Source: Sphingobacterium sp. UBA1575 (GTDB lineage: Bacteria; Bacteroidota; Bacteroidia; Sphingobacteriales; Sphingobacteriaceae). Taken from it: a stretch of 7,448 nt of DNA. The translations under genes were made by a program, and so were the position numbers. The stretch lies in contig DCOH01000036.1 of assembly GCA_002322865.1 (NCBI GenBank), positions 45,134 to 52,581 on the forward strand. The letters run 5' to 3'. This document shows, piece by piece, positions 1 through 6,667 of this stretch (the stretch's first letter is position 1; the number at the start of each line of letters is the position of its first letter). Below the pieces are notes generated by a model. That model searched no databases, was not told where the DNA came from, and worked only from the letters and a program-made list of their open reading frames with translations.

Positions 1-961
1 CTTCGCAAATAGCCGCCATAATCAGGCTGGCATGTATCCTGGAATTTTCGATAAACCATAAATGGGTATTCAATCCACCGCAGACCACACCGGCTAGGTA
101 CATCCCTTTCACATTGGTTTCCATGGTTTCCGGATTATGGACAGGAATGCAGGGAGCAATTTCCGGAACCTCAATGCCTAATTTTATAAGAAAATTGAAG
201 TTTGGCCGATATCCCGTGAGTGCCAACACAAAATCGTTGGCCATTACGATCTTTCCTTCGGGCGTTTCAATCTCTACTTCTTCTTCCGAGATCGCGGTAA
301 TATTGGAGTTAAAATAAGCTTTTACTTCCCCCAAGGCAATCCGATTCTCGATATCTGGACGGACCCAATATTTAACCCTTGGGCTAATTTCGGGACCCCT
401 AACCACCAAAGTTACCTCTGCTCCTTTACGGAAGGTTTCCAGCGCGGCATCGATCGAAGAATTGCTCGCTCCGACAACCACTACTTTTTGATTCGCATAA
501 TAATGAGGGTCATCGTAATAATGCCTTACCTTCTCCAGTTCTTCTCCTGGCACATTCAGATAAATAGGAATGTCGTAAAAACCAGTGGCAATGACCACAT
601 TCTTGGCTTGGTAATTCCCTTTGCTACTATGGACATGAAAAATTTGATCGACCTTTCTCACGCTTAGAACCTCTTCAAATAGCTTGCAGTTCAGGTCGAA
701 TTTCTGCTCCACCCGACGGTAATATTCCAAGGCTTCGGCTCGTTTTGGTTTAGGATTCGTGGTAACAAAAGGGGTGTCGCCAATTTCCAACCGCTCCGAA
801 GTGGAAAAAAAGGACATATTGATGGGGTAGTTGTACAAAGAATTAACTAGGCAGCCTTTTTCAAGAATAATATGTTTGAGCTTGTTTTTCTTGGCTTCTA
901 TACCACAAGCAATTCCTATCGGGCCAGCCCCAACAATGAGCACATCATATATATTATCCAT
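1..961 (-). CDS. ypdA: YpdA-family FAD/NAD(P) oxidoreductase, putative bacillithiol-disulfide reductase (3' end cut by window edge)
   Basis: Two-dinucleotide-binding flavoprotein of the YpdA (Bdr) family, which in Firmicutes reduces bacillithiol disulfide with NADPH in the cytoplasm. I translated the minus strand from ATG at 961-959; it stays open for 320 codons to the edge. Seen: FAD Rossmann motif GAGPIG at residues 11-16; family block VNSLYNYP at 39-46, then FFSTSERLEIGD at 51-62; ATG at 125-127; NAD(P) motif GASNSSIDAA at 164-173; TGYRP at 249-253; and a C-terminal FAD segment METNVKGMYLAG at 280-291 followed by FIENSR at 303-308. These blocks line up with B. subtilis YpdA by memory. The family is about 325 residues, so only a few C-terminal residues are missing. 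The start sits 11 residues before the first glycine motif, as expected, and lies inside the end of the upstream FUSC gene (8-nt overlap). Oddity: the conserved Cys of the Firmicute GGGPCG motif is Ile15 here, with a Cys at 19. The family call is strong; bacillithiol as substrate is inferred, and no bsh gene is in view. Confidence 0.9.
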   Translation of the reverse strand, partial: MDNIYDVLIVGAGPIGIACGIEAKKNKLKHIILEKGCLVNSLYNYPINMSFFSTSERLEIGDTPFVTTNPKPKRAEALEYYRRVEQKFDLNCKLFEEVLSVRKVDQIFHVHSSKGNYQAKNVVIATGFYDIPIYLNVPGEELEKVRHYYDDPHYYANQKVVVVGASNSSIDAALETFRKGAEVTLVVRGPEISPRVKYWVRPDIENRIALGEVKAYFNSNITAISEEEVEIETPEGKIVMANDFVLALTGYRPNFNFLIKLGIEVPEIAPCIPVHNPETMETNVKGMYLAGVVCGGLNTHLWFIENSRIHASLIMAAICE

Positions 962-3143
962 TTTTAGTTTCCAGTTTTTCAAGTTGAATGACGGACTCCT
1001 TATCCATTACATCCACTGTAGATTTATATAAATCTGAGGAAATTTTATTTAAGAACTGTAATTGTTCGGTAATTAATTTAGATTCCTCTGGATCAAGGGT
1101 GTCTTCCGTAAGCTCAGGAAAATCACGTACTGGAACAAATACCTCATCCTGTTCCACCTTTAAAATTTCTATTCCTTTCTGAATATGGTTAAGGATTCTC
1201 TTCAGGATTTGTAAATGCTCTTTGGTATAATTTGTATCCGTAGCTTCCGTCAGCTGGATCAGTAAAGTGGCACCATAAGAGGATAAAATATGGTTGAGGA
1301 TGACGAATCTGTTGACATCCTTTGTGCTTTTCTGCCGCCATTTTGGTTCGGAGAGCATACGTTGGAAGGTCGATCCCATATTGGCGGAGGAAATGTAAAC
1401 CTCCTTACGTGCAAGTTTATAATCGGTCACCCCGATGGTTTCGCCAGAAAGAATCCGTACCGCCTGCGCCACATAATTGTAGTTGGCAATCAATAATTGC
1501 CGCATATTGGTCTTGATCTGGAAACTCTCCCAATTGGGAAAGATGATATAGCTGGAAATAAAGGCGATCATCCCGCCTAGGAAAGTGTCAAATATCCGTT
1601 CTTTGGCCATTACAAAGGTGTTTACACCGGTAAAGCTCAACATAATCATCACATAAGGGGTCATGAATAAGACCGCCATAATGTAATTTACCCGGAATAG
1701 GCTGTAGGCCGTTAGGAAGAAAAAGATCAAAAGGATAAACCGGATGACCTCCGAATGTATGGTCATGAGGATGATCGCGCCAATAATACCTCCGATCACG
1801 GTTCCCATCAAACGTTGCACATTCCGCTCCTTGGTCAGACCAAATCCAGGCTTTAAGATCACCATGATGGTCAAAAGCACCCAGAAGCTGCCCATCTGTC
1901 CGATGTTGAAAAAGTTCAGATTGAGAACAAGATAGGTGAGAGACATCACGATCCCCATTCGCAGGGCATGTCTAAAGATGGAAGAATCCAACGATAAGTT
2001 ACTCTTGAATTTCTTCCAATCGATATGCTCCGTCTGTATGAATTTATTGGCTTCTTCAATCTCCTGTTTATGGACATTGTTAGGCCTGATAATGCTGTAA
2101 TTGTAAATGTTCTGGATGAACGCCGTGATGTTACGGATACTGATCAGGATCTTTTTTAAAGGAATGGTATTGACCTGTTCCTTCTTATCCAGTTGATCAA
2201 TTTTGTATAGGATCCTATCAAAATCATTGGTAAAGCTGTACTTGGCTTTCGGCGCTTTATTGGCATTGAGTTGATAGGCCAGATGATCGAGTTCATTGGC
2301 GACCTTGATCAATAAAAGCCTGAATTCCTTCAGGATGCCCGTTTCGGAATAGGATTTTCGGATCTGCTCATAATCATAATGGGTGGTCATGGACAGTTCG
2401 AACAGATCAACGATATCATTAAAGGTCAAGGTCAGGAATCGACCAATTTTGGTAGTATCCTTTATCGATCGCTTACTTTGGAAAAGAAGATCCCGTACGT
2501 TTTCCTGGTGTTCATGAACTTCCACCTGTTTATCGATCAGCTTGCGGTAATTCTCATCGAAGTCGGTTTTAGGGTCGTAAAAGTTGGCCCTTAGCCGTAT
2601 GAAATCGCCAACATGCCGTATGGATTCGGAGAGCTCCTGTTGGGCAAGCCGATAGGGGCGCACCTGTGTCATGGAAAAGCTGATCAGCATATACCATAAG
2701 CCACCGATAATGAAATAAAGCAGAAATTCCAGTTCCTCGGTGATGTTCTTGACATCATCGATATAGATCAGCATGATCAATACCCCCATGGATCCGACCG
2801 TAGCCGCCCGGGCATTGAAAACGGCAAACATGGAATAGAGAAAGCAGAGTATGGCGATAAGGCCAGTCATGAGCCAGATATTACTATTGACCAGAACCGT
2901 TAGGATTTGGGTGATCAAGCAGACGATAAAACTGGCGATCATCCCTGTTCGGCGATGGCTGGGTGCTCCAGGAGTATCGGAAAGCCCTACCAATAAAGCC
3001 CCTAAGGAAATATAAGTGCCCAGCATGAACTGCCCTAAAAGGGCACAAATGATGACCGGAACGATGCAGCCAATGGTGATTCGAAGTCCATCTGCAAAGT
3101 ATTGGCTGTAGAAAAAGTTACTGATCTCTTTTGTTTTTATCAT
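954..3143 (-). CDS. FUSC/YccS-family inner-membrane protein (putative aromatic-acid-type exporter)
   Basis: A 729-residue protein with the duplicated layout of the FUSC/YccS/YhfK group (aromatic acid exporter superfamily). By eye there are about six hydrophobic segments at residues 19-37, 40-54, 68-86, 89-106, 111-128 and 138-157. A mostly helical soluble region of about 230 residues follows. A second set of six lies at about 392-411, 418-432, 446-463, 466-483, 487-504 and 519-536, then a soluble C-terminal domain to 729. The family signature after a hydrophobic stretch is visible: PGFGLTKERNVQRLMGTVIG at 432-451. The N-terminus (FFYSQYFADGLRIT at 10-23, SDTPGAPSHRR at 55-65) is the form usual in Bacteroidota members, which supports the ATG at 3143. 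The next Met (residue 40) would remove the first membrane segment. Substrate is not evident; some relatives export aromatic acids or fusaric acid, but most are uncharacterised. It is the first gene of a unit with ypdA, whose start overlaps its stop. A TAnnTTTG box lies 11 nt upstream of the ATG. Confidence 0.9.
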   Translation of the reverse strand: MIKTKEISNFFYSQYFADGLRITIGCIVPVIICALLGQFMLGTYISLGALLVGLSDTPGAPSHRRTGMIASFIVCLITQILTVLVNSNIWLMTGLIAILCFLYSMFAVFNARAATVGSMGVLIMLIYIDDVKNITEELEFLLYFIIGGLWYMLISFSMTQVRPYRLAQQELSESIRHVGDFIRLRANFYDPKTDFDENYRKLIDKQVEVHEHQENVRDLLFQSKRSIKDTTKIGRFLTLTFNDIVDLFELSMTTHYDYEQIRKSYSETGILKEFRLLLIKVANELDHLAYQLNANKAPKAKYSFTNDFDRILYKIDQLDKKEQVNTIPLKKILISIRNITAFIQNIYNYSIIRPNNVHKQEIEEANKFIQTEHIDWKKFKSNLSLDSSIFRHALRMGIVMSLTYLVLNLNFFNIGQMGSFWVLLTIMVILKPGFGLTKERNVQRLMGTVIGGIIGAIILMTIHSEVIRFILLIFFFLTAYSLFRVNYIMAVLFMTPYVMIMLSFTGVNTFVMAKERIFDTFLGGMIAFISSYIIFPNWESFQIKTNMRQLLIANYNYVAQAVRILSGETIGVTDYKLARKEVYISSANMGSTFQRMLSEPKWRQKSTKDVNRFVILNHILSSYGATLLIQLTEATDTNYTKEHLQILKRILNHIQKGIEILKVEQDEVFVPVRDFPELTEDTLDPEESKLITEQLQFLNKISSDLYKSTVDVMDKESVIQLEKLETKNG

Positions 3144-3154
3144 GACTTATCACA

Positions 3155-3162
3155 CAAAGATA
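3155..3162 (-). promoter_or_regulatory. Bacteroidota -7 promoter box for the FUSC-ypdA operon
   Basis: Read on the minus strand this is TATCTTTG, a full match to the Bacteroidota -7 consensus TAnnTTTG. A TTTA at 3184-3187 on the minus strand, 21 nt further upstream, could serve as a weak -33 element (consensus TTTG or TTG). If used, transcription would begin only about 5-8 nt before the FUSC start codon, an almost leaderless mRNA. The consensus match is seen; promoter activity is inferred. Confidence 0.55.
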
Positions 3163-3173
3163 CGCAAGGCTTG

Positions 3174-3187
3174 TTTACTAAAGTAAA
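3174..3187. promoter_or_regulatory. 14-bp inverted repeat overlapping the FUSC promoter, candidate operator
   Basis: TTTACT-AA-AGTAAA: perfect 6-bp arms around a 2-bp spacer. It sits just upstream of the -7 box and covers the place where a -33 element would be, which suits a dimeric repressor site. The surrounding DNA is AT-rich, so a chance palindrome is possible. No regulator gene is in the window. Confidence 0.3.
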
Positions 3188-3189
3188 TG

Positions 3190-3202
3190 ATTAAAGGTTA
3201 AT
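3190..3202. repeat. Short inverted repeat in the divergent intergenic region
   Basis: ATTAA-AGG-TTAAT, 5-bp arms around 3 bp, directly beside the palindrome at the FUSC promoter. On its own it is weak in such AT-rich sequence. It is listed because three inverted repeats fall within about 60 bp. Confidence 0.2.
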
Positions 3203-3221
3203 TTTTCTTAAAAATGTGCAA

Positions 3222-3235
3222 TTTAATGCATTAAA
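3222..3235. promoter_or_regulatory. Perfect 14-bp palindrome in the ppc/FUSC intergenic region, candidate regulator site
   Basis: TTTAATGCATTAAA is identical to its own reverse complement with no spacer. It lies about 80 bp upstream of the FUSC start and about 85 bp upstream of the ppc -7 box, so a bound protein could affect either gene. Function is inference only, since AT-rich intergenic DNA throws up such palindromes. Confidence 0.3.
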
Positions 3236-3319
3236 ACCAATTTTATTGAAAAAATGATAACAAAATATTTTAGTTAGTGTAAAAAATACAATTAGTACCT
3301 TAAAAATATATAAAAATCA

Positions 3320-3327
3320 TATATTTG
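3320..3327 (+). promoter_or_regulatory. Bacteroidota -7 promoter box for ppc
   Basis: TATATTTG is a full match to TAnnTTTG, placed 52 nt before the ppc ATG. It implies a 5' leader of roughly 45-50 nt. No good TTTG -33 element is visible at 19-21 nt upstream; TTAG at 3292-3295 is the nearest candidate, at 24 nt. No Shine-Dalgarno sequence precedes the ATG, only AT-rich bases, as is usual in this phylum. Confidence 0.5.
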
Positions 3328-3379
3328 TTTTAATTATTATCCTATCGTTTGGGAATAAACTAGATATTTATTTTAAACT

Positions 3380-5956
3380 ATGAGATTAAGTCAGAAAAAA
3401 GCAGCTTTTCAGAATGAAGTCCTAACGCGGTTCGATTTGTTCAAGAGTCTGTTTCTAACGCTTCCATTTCAACGTGTTCGACATACGGGAACCATATTAC
3501 CTTTTTTCAATACCCATTGTGAGCAGGGTGTAGAACAGCACCAGACGCCTGAGACCATCATTGATAGTTTCTTCGGGCAGTATGAGCAGTATGTTCGGGA
3601 GGATGATCGATTGGATCTGTTGTTCCGCATTGTACAGTATATCGAAAGACAGGTGGTCTTATTTGATGCGGTGGAAGACTCGGCCTTTAAGGCTGTTGGT
3701 AAAAGCGATGAAACGGGCGGATTGGATACTATTTTTGGTGCCGCACAATCCAATCCACAGACGCGTAAACAGATTGTGGACCGATTGAAGGAAATGTCGG
3801 TACGTTTGGTGTTGACCGCGCATCCGACCCAATTTTATCCTGGGCCTGTGCTATCCATTATCAATGACTTGATCGAGGTGCTAAAGAAGAATGATATTCC
3901 TAAAATACATCTGTTGTTGCAACAGTTGGGTAAGACCCCATTCATCAATAAACAAAAGCCTACCCCTGTGGATGAGGCCATCAGTTTGGCCTGGTACCTG
4001 GAAAATGTATTCTATAAGGTAGCCTCTGATATTCAGGCTAGGATCGATGATGAACTGGAGCTTTCTACGAAGGAATTGGATCATTTGATCGAGCTTGGCT
4101 TCTGGCCGGGGGGCGATCGTGACGGAAACCCGAACGTGACCTGGGAGAGCACCAAAAAGGTGGCTAACCTGTTGAGGACCATTCTTTTTAGATGTTATTA
4201 CCGGGATTTTAGGGTGGTAAAAAGACGCATCACCTTCCGTGGGGTGGAAACCTACATGGAAAACCTACAAGAATTATTCTATGAGAACAGTTTCAACCCC
4301 GTGGATAAACCGGTGGATGAAACCGATAAAATATTGGATAACCTCGAAAATATCATCCGCGTTCTTCGCGAAGACCACGATGGACTGTTTGTTGAAATCG
4401 TGGAAGATTTAAAACGCAAGGTACAGACCTTTGGTTGTTACTTCACCACCTTGGATATCCGTCAGGATAGCAGTATTCTACGGAATACCTTTAATTGGTT
4501 GTTGGAGACCTATCCATCTGAAACCGGAATCTCTTTATCGGAGGTTGCCGACTCGGAAGAGGAAAAGGAAAAACAGATTGCGTTTTCTGAAGCTGACCTG
4601 GATCTGGAAACAGCAGCAGATCCTTTGGTTCAGGATACCCTGCGTGTTATCCGTTTGATCAAGGATATCCAAAAATCGGGTAGTGAACGCGCTGTCCAGC
4701 GATTTATCATCAGTAATTGCCAGCAAGCCTCGGATATTTTAGGATTGATGCAGTTGTTTTTATGGCAAGGATGGAAGAAAGAAGATCTGACCATGGATTT
4801 TGTGCCTTTGTTCGAAACGGTAGATGACTTGAAACATGCCGCGGATGTCATGCGTAGACTTTATTCGAATCCAGCATATGCTTCCCATCTGAAGAAAAGA
4901 GGGAATAAGCAGACCATTATGTTGGGGTTTTCGGACAGTACAAAGGATGGGGGCTATCTGATGGCGAACTGGTCCATCTATAAAGCCAAGATCGAATTGA
5001 CCGCCATTGCTCGAGAGTATGATGTGGATTTGGTGTTCTTTGATGGTCGCGGTGGCCCTCCGGCACGTGGCGGTGGTAAAACCCAACGCTTCTATGCATC
5101 TATGGGCAAGGAGATCGAGAATAACCATATTCAGGTGACTATCCAAGGGCAGACCATCAGTAGCCAATATGGCTCTTTGGATTCGGCCAGATATAATATT
5201 GAGCAATTGATACAGGCAGGTCTGGTTTCGGATCTGCAACAAAAGGTGGGGGATACCCTGACACCAAAACAGAAGGATGTGATCGATCAGATGGCGGCAG
5301 AAAGTCATCGGAAGTTCTTGACCTTACGCCATCATCCCCAGTTCCTACAGTATCTGGAAACCTTGAGCCCCTTGAAGGCTTTGTCTTCGATCAATATTTC
5401 CAGTAGACCGGTGAAGCGGAATTCCGATCGGGAATTGCGATTGGAAGATCTTAGGGCGATCAGTTTTGTGACTTCCTGGAGTCAGTTAAAGCAAAATATC
5501 CCTGGATTTTTTGGGGTAGGGACGGCTCTACAATGGGCTGAGGACAATAACCTCTGGTCCTATGTCAAGAACCTGTATGAAACTTCCGGTATGTTCAATA
5601 CCGTGATCGATAATTGCATGATGACGATGACCAAATCGAATGTCAGTATCACCGCCTATATGAAGGATGACCCTCAATTTGGTGGATTTTGGACGATGTT
5701 GAAGGAAGAATTCGATCTGACCAAAACCTATCTGCTAAAATTGACAGGTATGAAAGAGCTTATGGAAAATTATCCGGTAGAGCGGGCATCCATTTTGGAA
5801 AGGGAGAAGATTATCCTTCCATTATTGATTATTCAACATTACGCCATTCGATTGCTTGATAAACAGCAGGTTAAGGAAGAAAAGGCAGAAATCTATCGTA
5901 AATTAATCGGCAGAACCATTTATGGTGTGGTGAATGCGGGAAGAAATTTAGCGTAG
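3380..5956 (+). CDS. ppc: Phosphoenolpyruvate carboxylase
   Basis: Cytoplasmic anaplerotic enzyme: PEP + HCO3- gives oxaloacetate + phosphate, refilling the TCA cycle and aspartate-family synthesis. At 858 residues it is full length (E. coli 883). Seen in order: VLTAHPTQ with the catalytic His at 148 (E. coli H138); GGDRDGNPNV at 244-253; TLDIRQDSS, the counterpart of E. coli IDIRQES; GFSDSTKDGG at 516-525; the flexible loop GRGGPPARGGG at 556-566 (R557 and R563 matching E. coli R581 and R587); QGQTIS at 589-594; SRPVKR at 675-680; and C-terminal GRNLA. Aligned by eye, the E. coli aspartate-inhibition residues R587, K773, R832 and N881 correspond to R563, K752, R808 and N856, so feedback inhibition by aspartate is plausible. 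Differences from the classical form: HPTQ for HPTE, GRGGPPARGG for GRGGSIGRGG, and Asp555 at the E. coli H579 position. An acidic linker rich in Glu lies near residues 388-410. The only sensible start is the ATG at 3380. No terminator hairpin is visible after the stop. Confidence 0.97.
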   Translation: MRLSQKKAAFQNEVLTRFDLFKSLFLTLPFQRVRHTGTILPFFNTHCEQGVEQHQTPETIIDSFFGQYEQYVREDDRLDLLFRIVQYIERQVVLFDAVEDSAFKAVGKSDETGGLDTIFGAAQSNPQTRKQIVDRLKEMSVRLVLTAHPTQFYPGPVLSIINDLIEVLKKNDIPKIHLLLQQLGKTPFINKQKPTPVDEAISLAWYLENVFYKVASDIQARIDDELELSTKELDHLIELGFWPGGDRDGNPNVTWESTKKVANLLRTILFRCYYRDFRVVKRRITFRGVETYMENLQELFYENSFNPVDKPVDETDKILDNLENIIRVLREDHDGLFVEIVEDLKRKVQTFGCYFTTLDIRQDSSILRNTFNWLLETYPSETGISLSEVADSEEEKEKQIAFSEADLDLETAADPLVQDTLRVIRLIKDIQKSGSERAVQRFIISNCQQASDILGLMQLFLWQGWKKEDLTMDFVPLFETVDDLKHAADVMRRLYSNPAYASHLKKRGNKQTIMLGFSDSTKDGGYLMANWSIYKAKIELTAIAREYDVDLVFFDGRGGPPARGGGKTQRFYASMGKEIENNHIQVTIQGQTISSQYGSLDSARYNIEQLIQAGLVSDLQQKVGDTLTPKQKDVIDQMAAESHRKFLTLRHHPQFLQYLETLSPLKALSSINISSRPVKRNSDRELRLEDLRAISFVTSWSQLKQNIPGFFGVGTALQWAEDNNLWSYVKNLYETSGMFNTVIDNCMMTMTKSNVSITAYMKDDPQFGGFWTMLKEEFDLTKTYLLKLTGMKELMENYPVERASILEREKIILPLLIIQHYAIRLLDKQQVKEEKAEIYRKLIGRTIYGVVNAGRNLA

Positions 5957-6003
5957 ATTGAATATGAATTAAACAGAAATAGGCATTAATAGGGATATTT
6001 TTA

Positions 6004-6011
6004 TATTTTTG
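6004..6011 (+). promoter_or_regulatory. Bacteroidota -7 promoter box for the lipoprotein-dehydrogenase unit
   Basis: TATTTTTG matches TAnnTTTG and lies 23 nt before the ATG at 6035, giving a predicted leader of about 15-20 nt. No clear -33 element is visible. The box overlaps an upstream in-frame GTG (6011), which argues against that GTG as the start. The sequence is T-rich, so chance matches are easier here. Confidence 0.45.
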
Positions 6012-6034
6012 TGTGTTTTAAAAAATATAAAGCG

Positions 6035-6652
6035 ATGAAATTAAATACATTATTTGTTGCGGCAGTTTTAGCAAGTACAACTTTATCTTCTTGCGTATTT
6101 GATACTGCAAGTGAAAATCAACTTAAATACACGCATACGACTTTGGTAGATGGGGATGCATATGCATTTTTCAGATCCGTAGGAGCGATTGCGCCGTATG
6201 AGGTAGACTATGCGAAACATGTTGGTACGGTTGGAAATGCACAAGCGAAAGATGCAGCGAGCAAAGTATCCCAATTCTTTACAGAGATGCTTCCTCAATT
6301 GGACTCTTTGGCAACAAAATTCCATGTTGATTTCCCTATTTTAGGACAAGAGAAATATGCCACAGAAGCTGATCATGCAGCACATAGCGTAACTACTGCT
6401 ACAGATTCTACCGCTGATTCTACAGCAACAGCAGCGCCAGTAATGCATACGGCTCCTAGCCACGCTGCTTATACAGATGAAGCGTATTTGCACCATGTTC
6501 AGCATCAAGTAGGTTTGGTGAAAGAACAATTGAGAAGATTATCTCGCAATACCAACAAAGAATTAAGAGATTTCGCTCAATCAAAAACAGAAGCTGTTGC
6601 TCAGTTGTTTACTGCTGTAGGTGGTAAAGAAGATGCTCACGCGCATCACTAA
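6035..6652 (+). CDS. His-rich lipoprotein, possibly DUF4142-like
   Basis: A 205-residue exported lipoprotein of unknown function. The signal peptide is clear: KLN, a hydrophobic stretch, then the lipobox LSSC with the lipidated Cys at 20. It is the only Cys in the protein. The ATG at 6035 places the lipobox correctly; an in-frame GTG at 6011 would add eight residues before the signal and overlaps the promoter box. The mature part has a helical block at about 38-93 (DGDAYAFFRSVGA and following), a Ser/Thr/Ala-rich linker at about 117-145, and a second helical block at about 148-195 ending in a His tail. The pattern of two helix pairs, with 'A..FF.EM...LDSLA' and later 'ELRDFA', resembles DUF4142 (ferritin-like bundle) proteins, but weakly and from memory. 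There are 13 His in about 186 mature residues, including HHVQHQ at 153-158 and HAHH at the C-terminus, suggesting possible metal binding. No charged export signal follows the Cys, so surface display is not supported. The next gene starts 15 nt after the stop. Confidence 0.85.
   Translation: MKLNTLFVAAVLASTTLSSCVFDTASENQLKYTHTTLVDGDAYAFFRSVGAIAPYEVDYAKHVGTVGNAQAKDAASKVSQFFTEMLPQLDSLATKFHVDFPILGQEKYATEADHAAHSVTTATDSTADSTATAAPVMHTAPSHAAYTDEAYLHHVQHQVGLVKEQLRRLSRNTNKELRDFAQSKTEAVAQLFTAVGGKEDAHAHH
6404..6427 (+). repeat. 12-bp imperfect tandem repeat within the lipoprotein linker
   Basis: Two copies of GATTCTACNGCN (GATTCTACCGCT, then GATTCTACAGCA) encode DSTA-DSTA in the Ser/Thr/Ala-rich linker. 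The unit is a multiple of three, so a change in copy number would alter linker length without a frameshift. With only two copies this may simply be low complexity. Confidence 0.5.
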
Positions 6653-6667
6653 GCAAAAAACAGTTTA

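Noticed and set aside
3469..3753. 94-codon open frame on the minus strand in the 5' part of ppc
   Set aside because: Fully antisense to a conserved gene, with Ser/Cys/Asn-rich shadow composition and no promoter box or family resemblance.
4760..5308. 182-codon open frame on the minus strand inside ppc
   Set aside because: It lies antisense to the best conserved part of the carboxylase (GFSDSTKDGG and GRGG loops). Its translation is Cys/His/Ile-rich with no recognisable motif, as expected of a shadow frame.
5957..6003. Possible ppc terminator in the gap before the lipoprotein gene
   Set aside because: No stable GC-rich stem followed by a T-run could be found; only weak AATAT/ATATT pairing far apart.
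6011..6034. Upstream in-frame GTG start for the lipoprotein
   Set aside because: It would add MCFKKYKA before an already complete signal peptide, and it overlaps the TATTTTTG promoter box. The ATG at 6035 gives a normal 19-residue signal.
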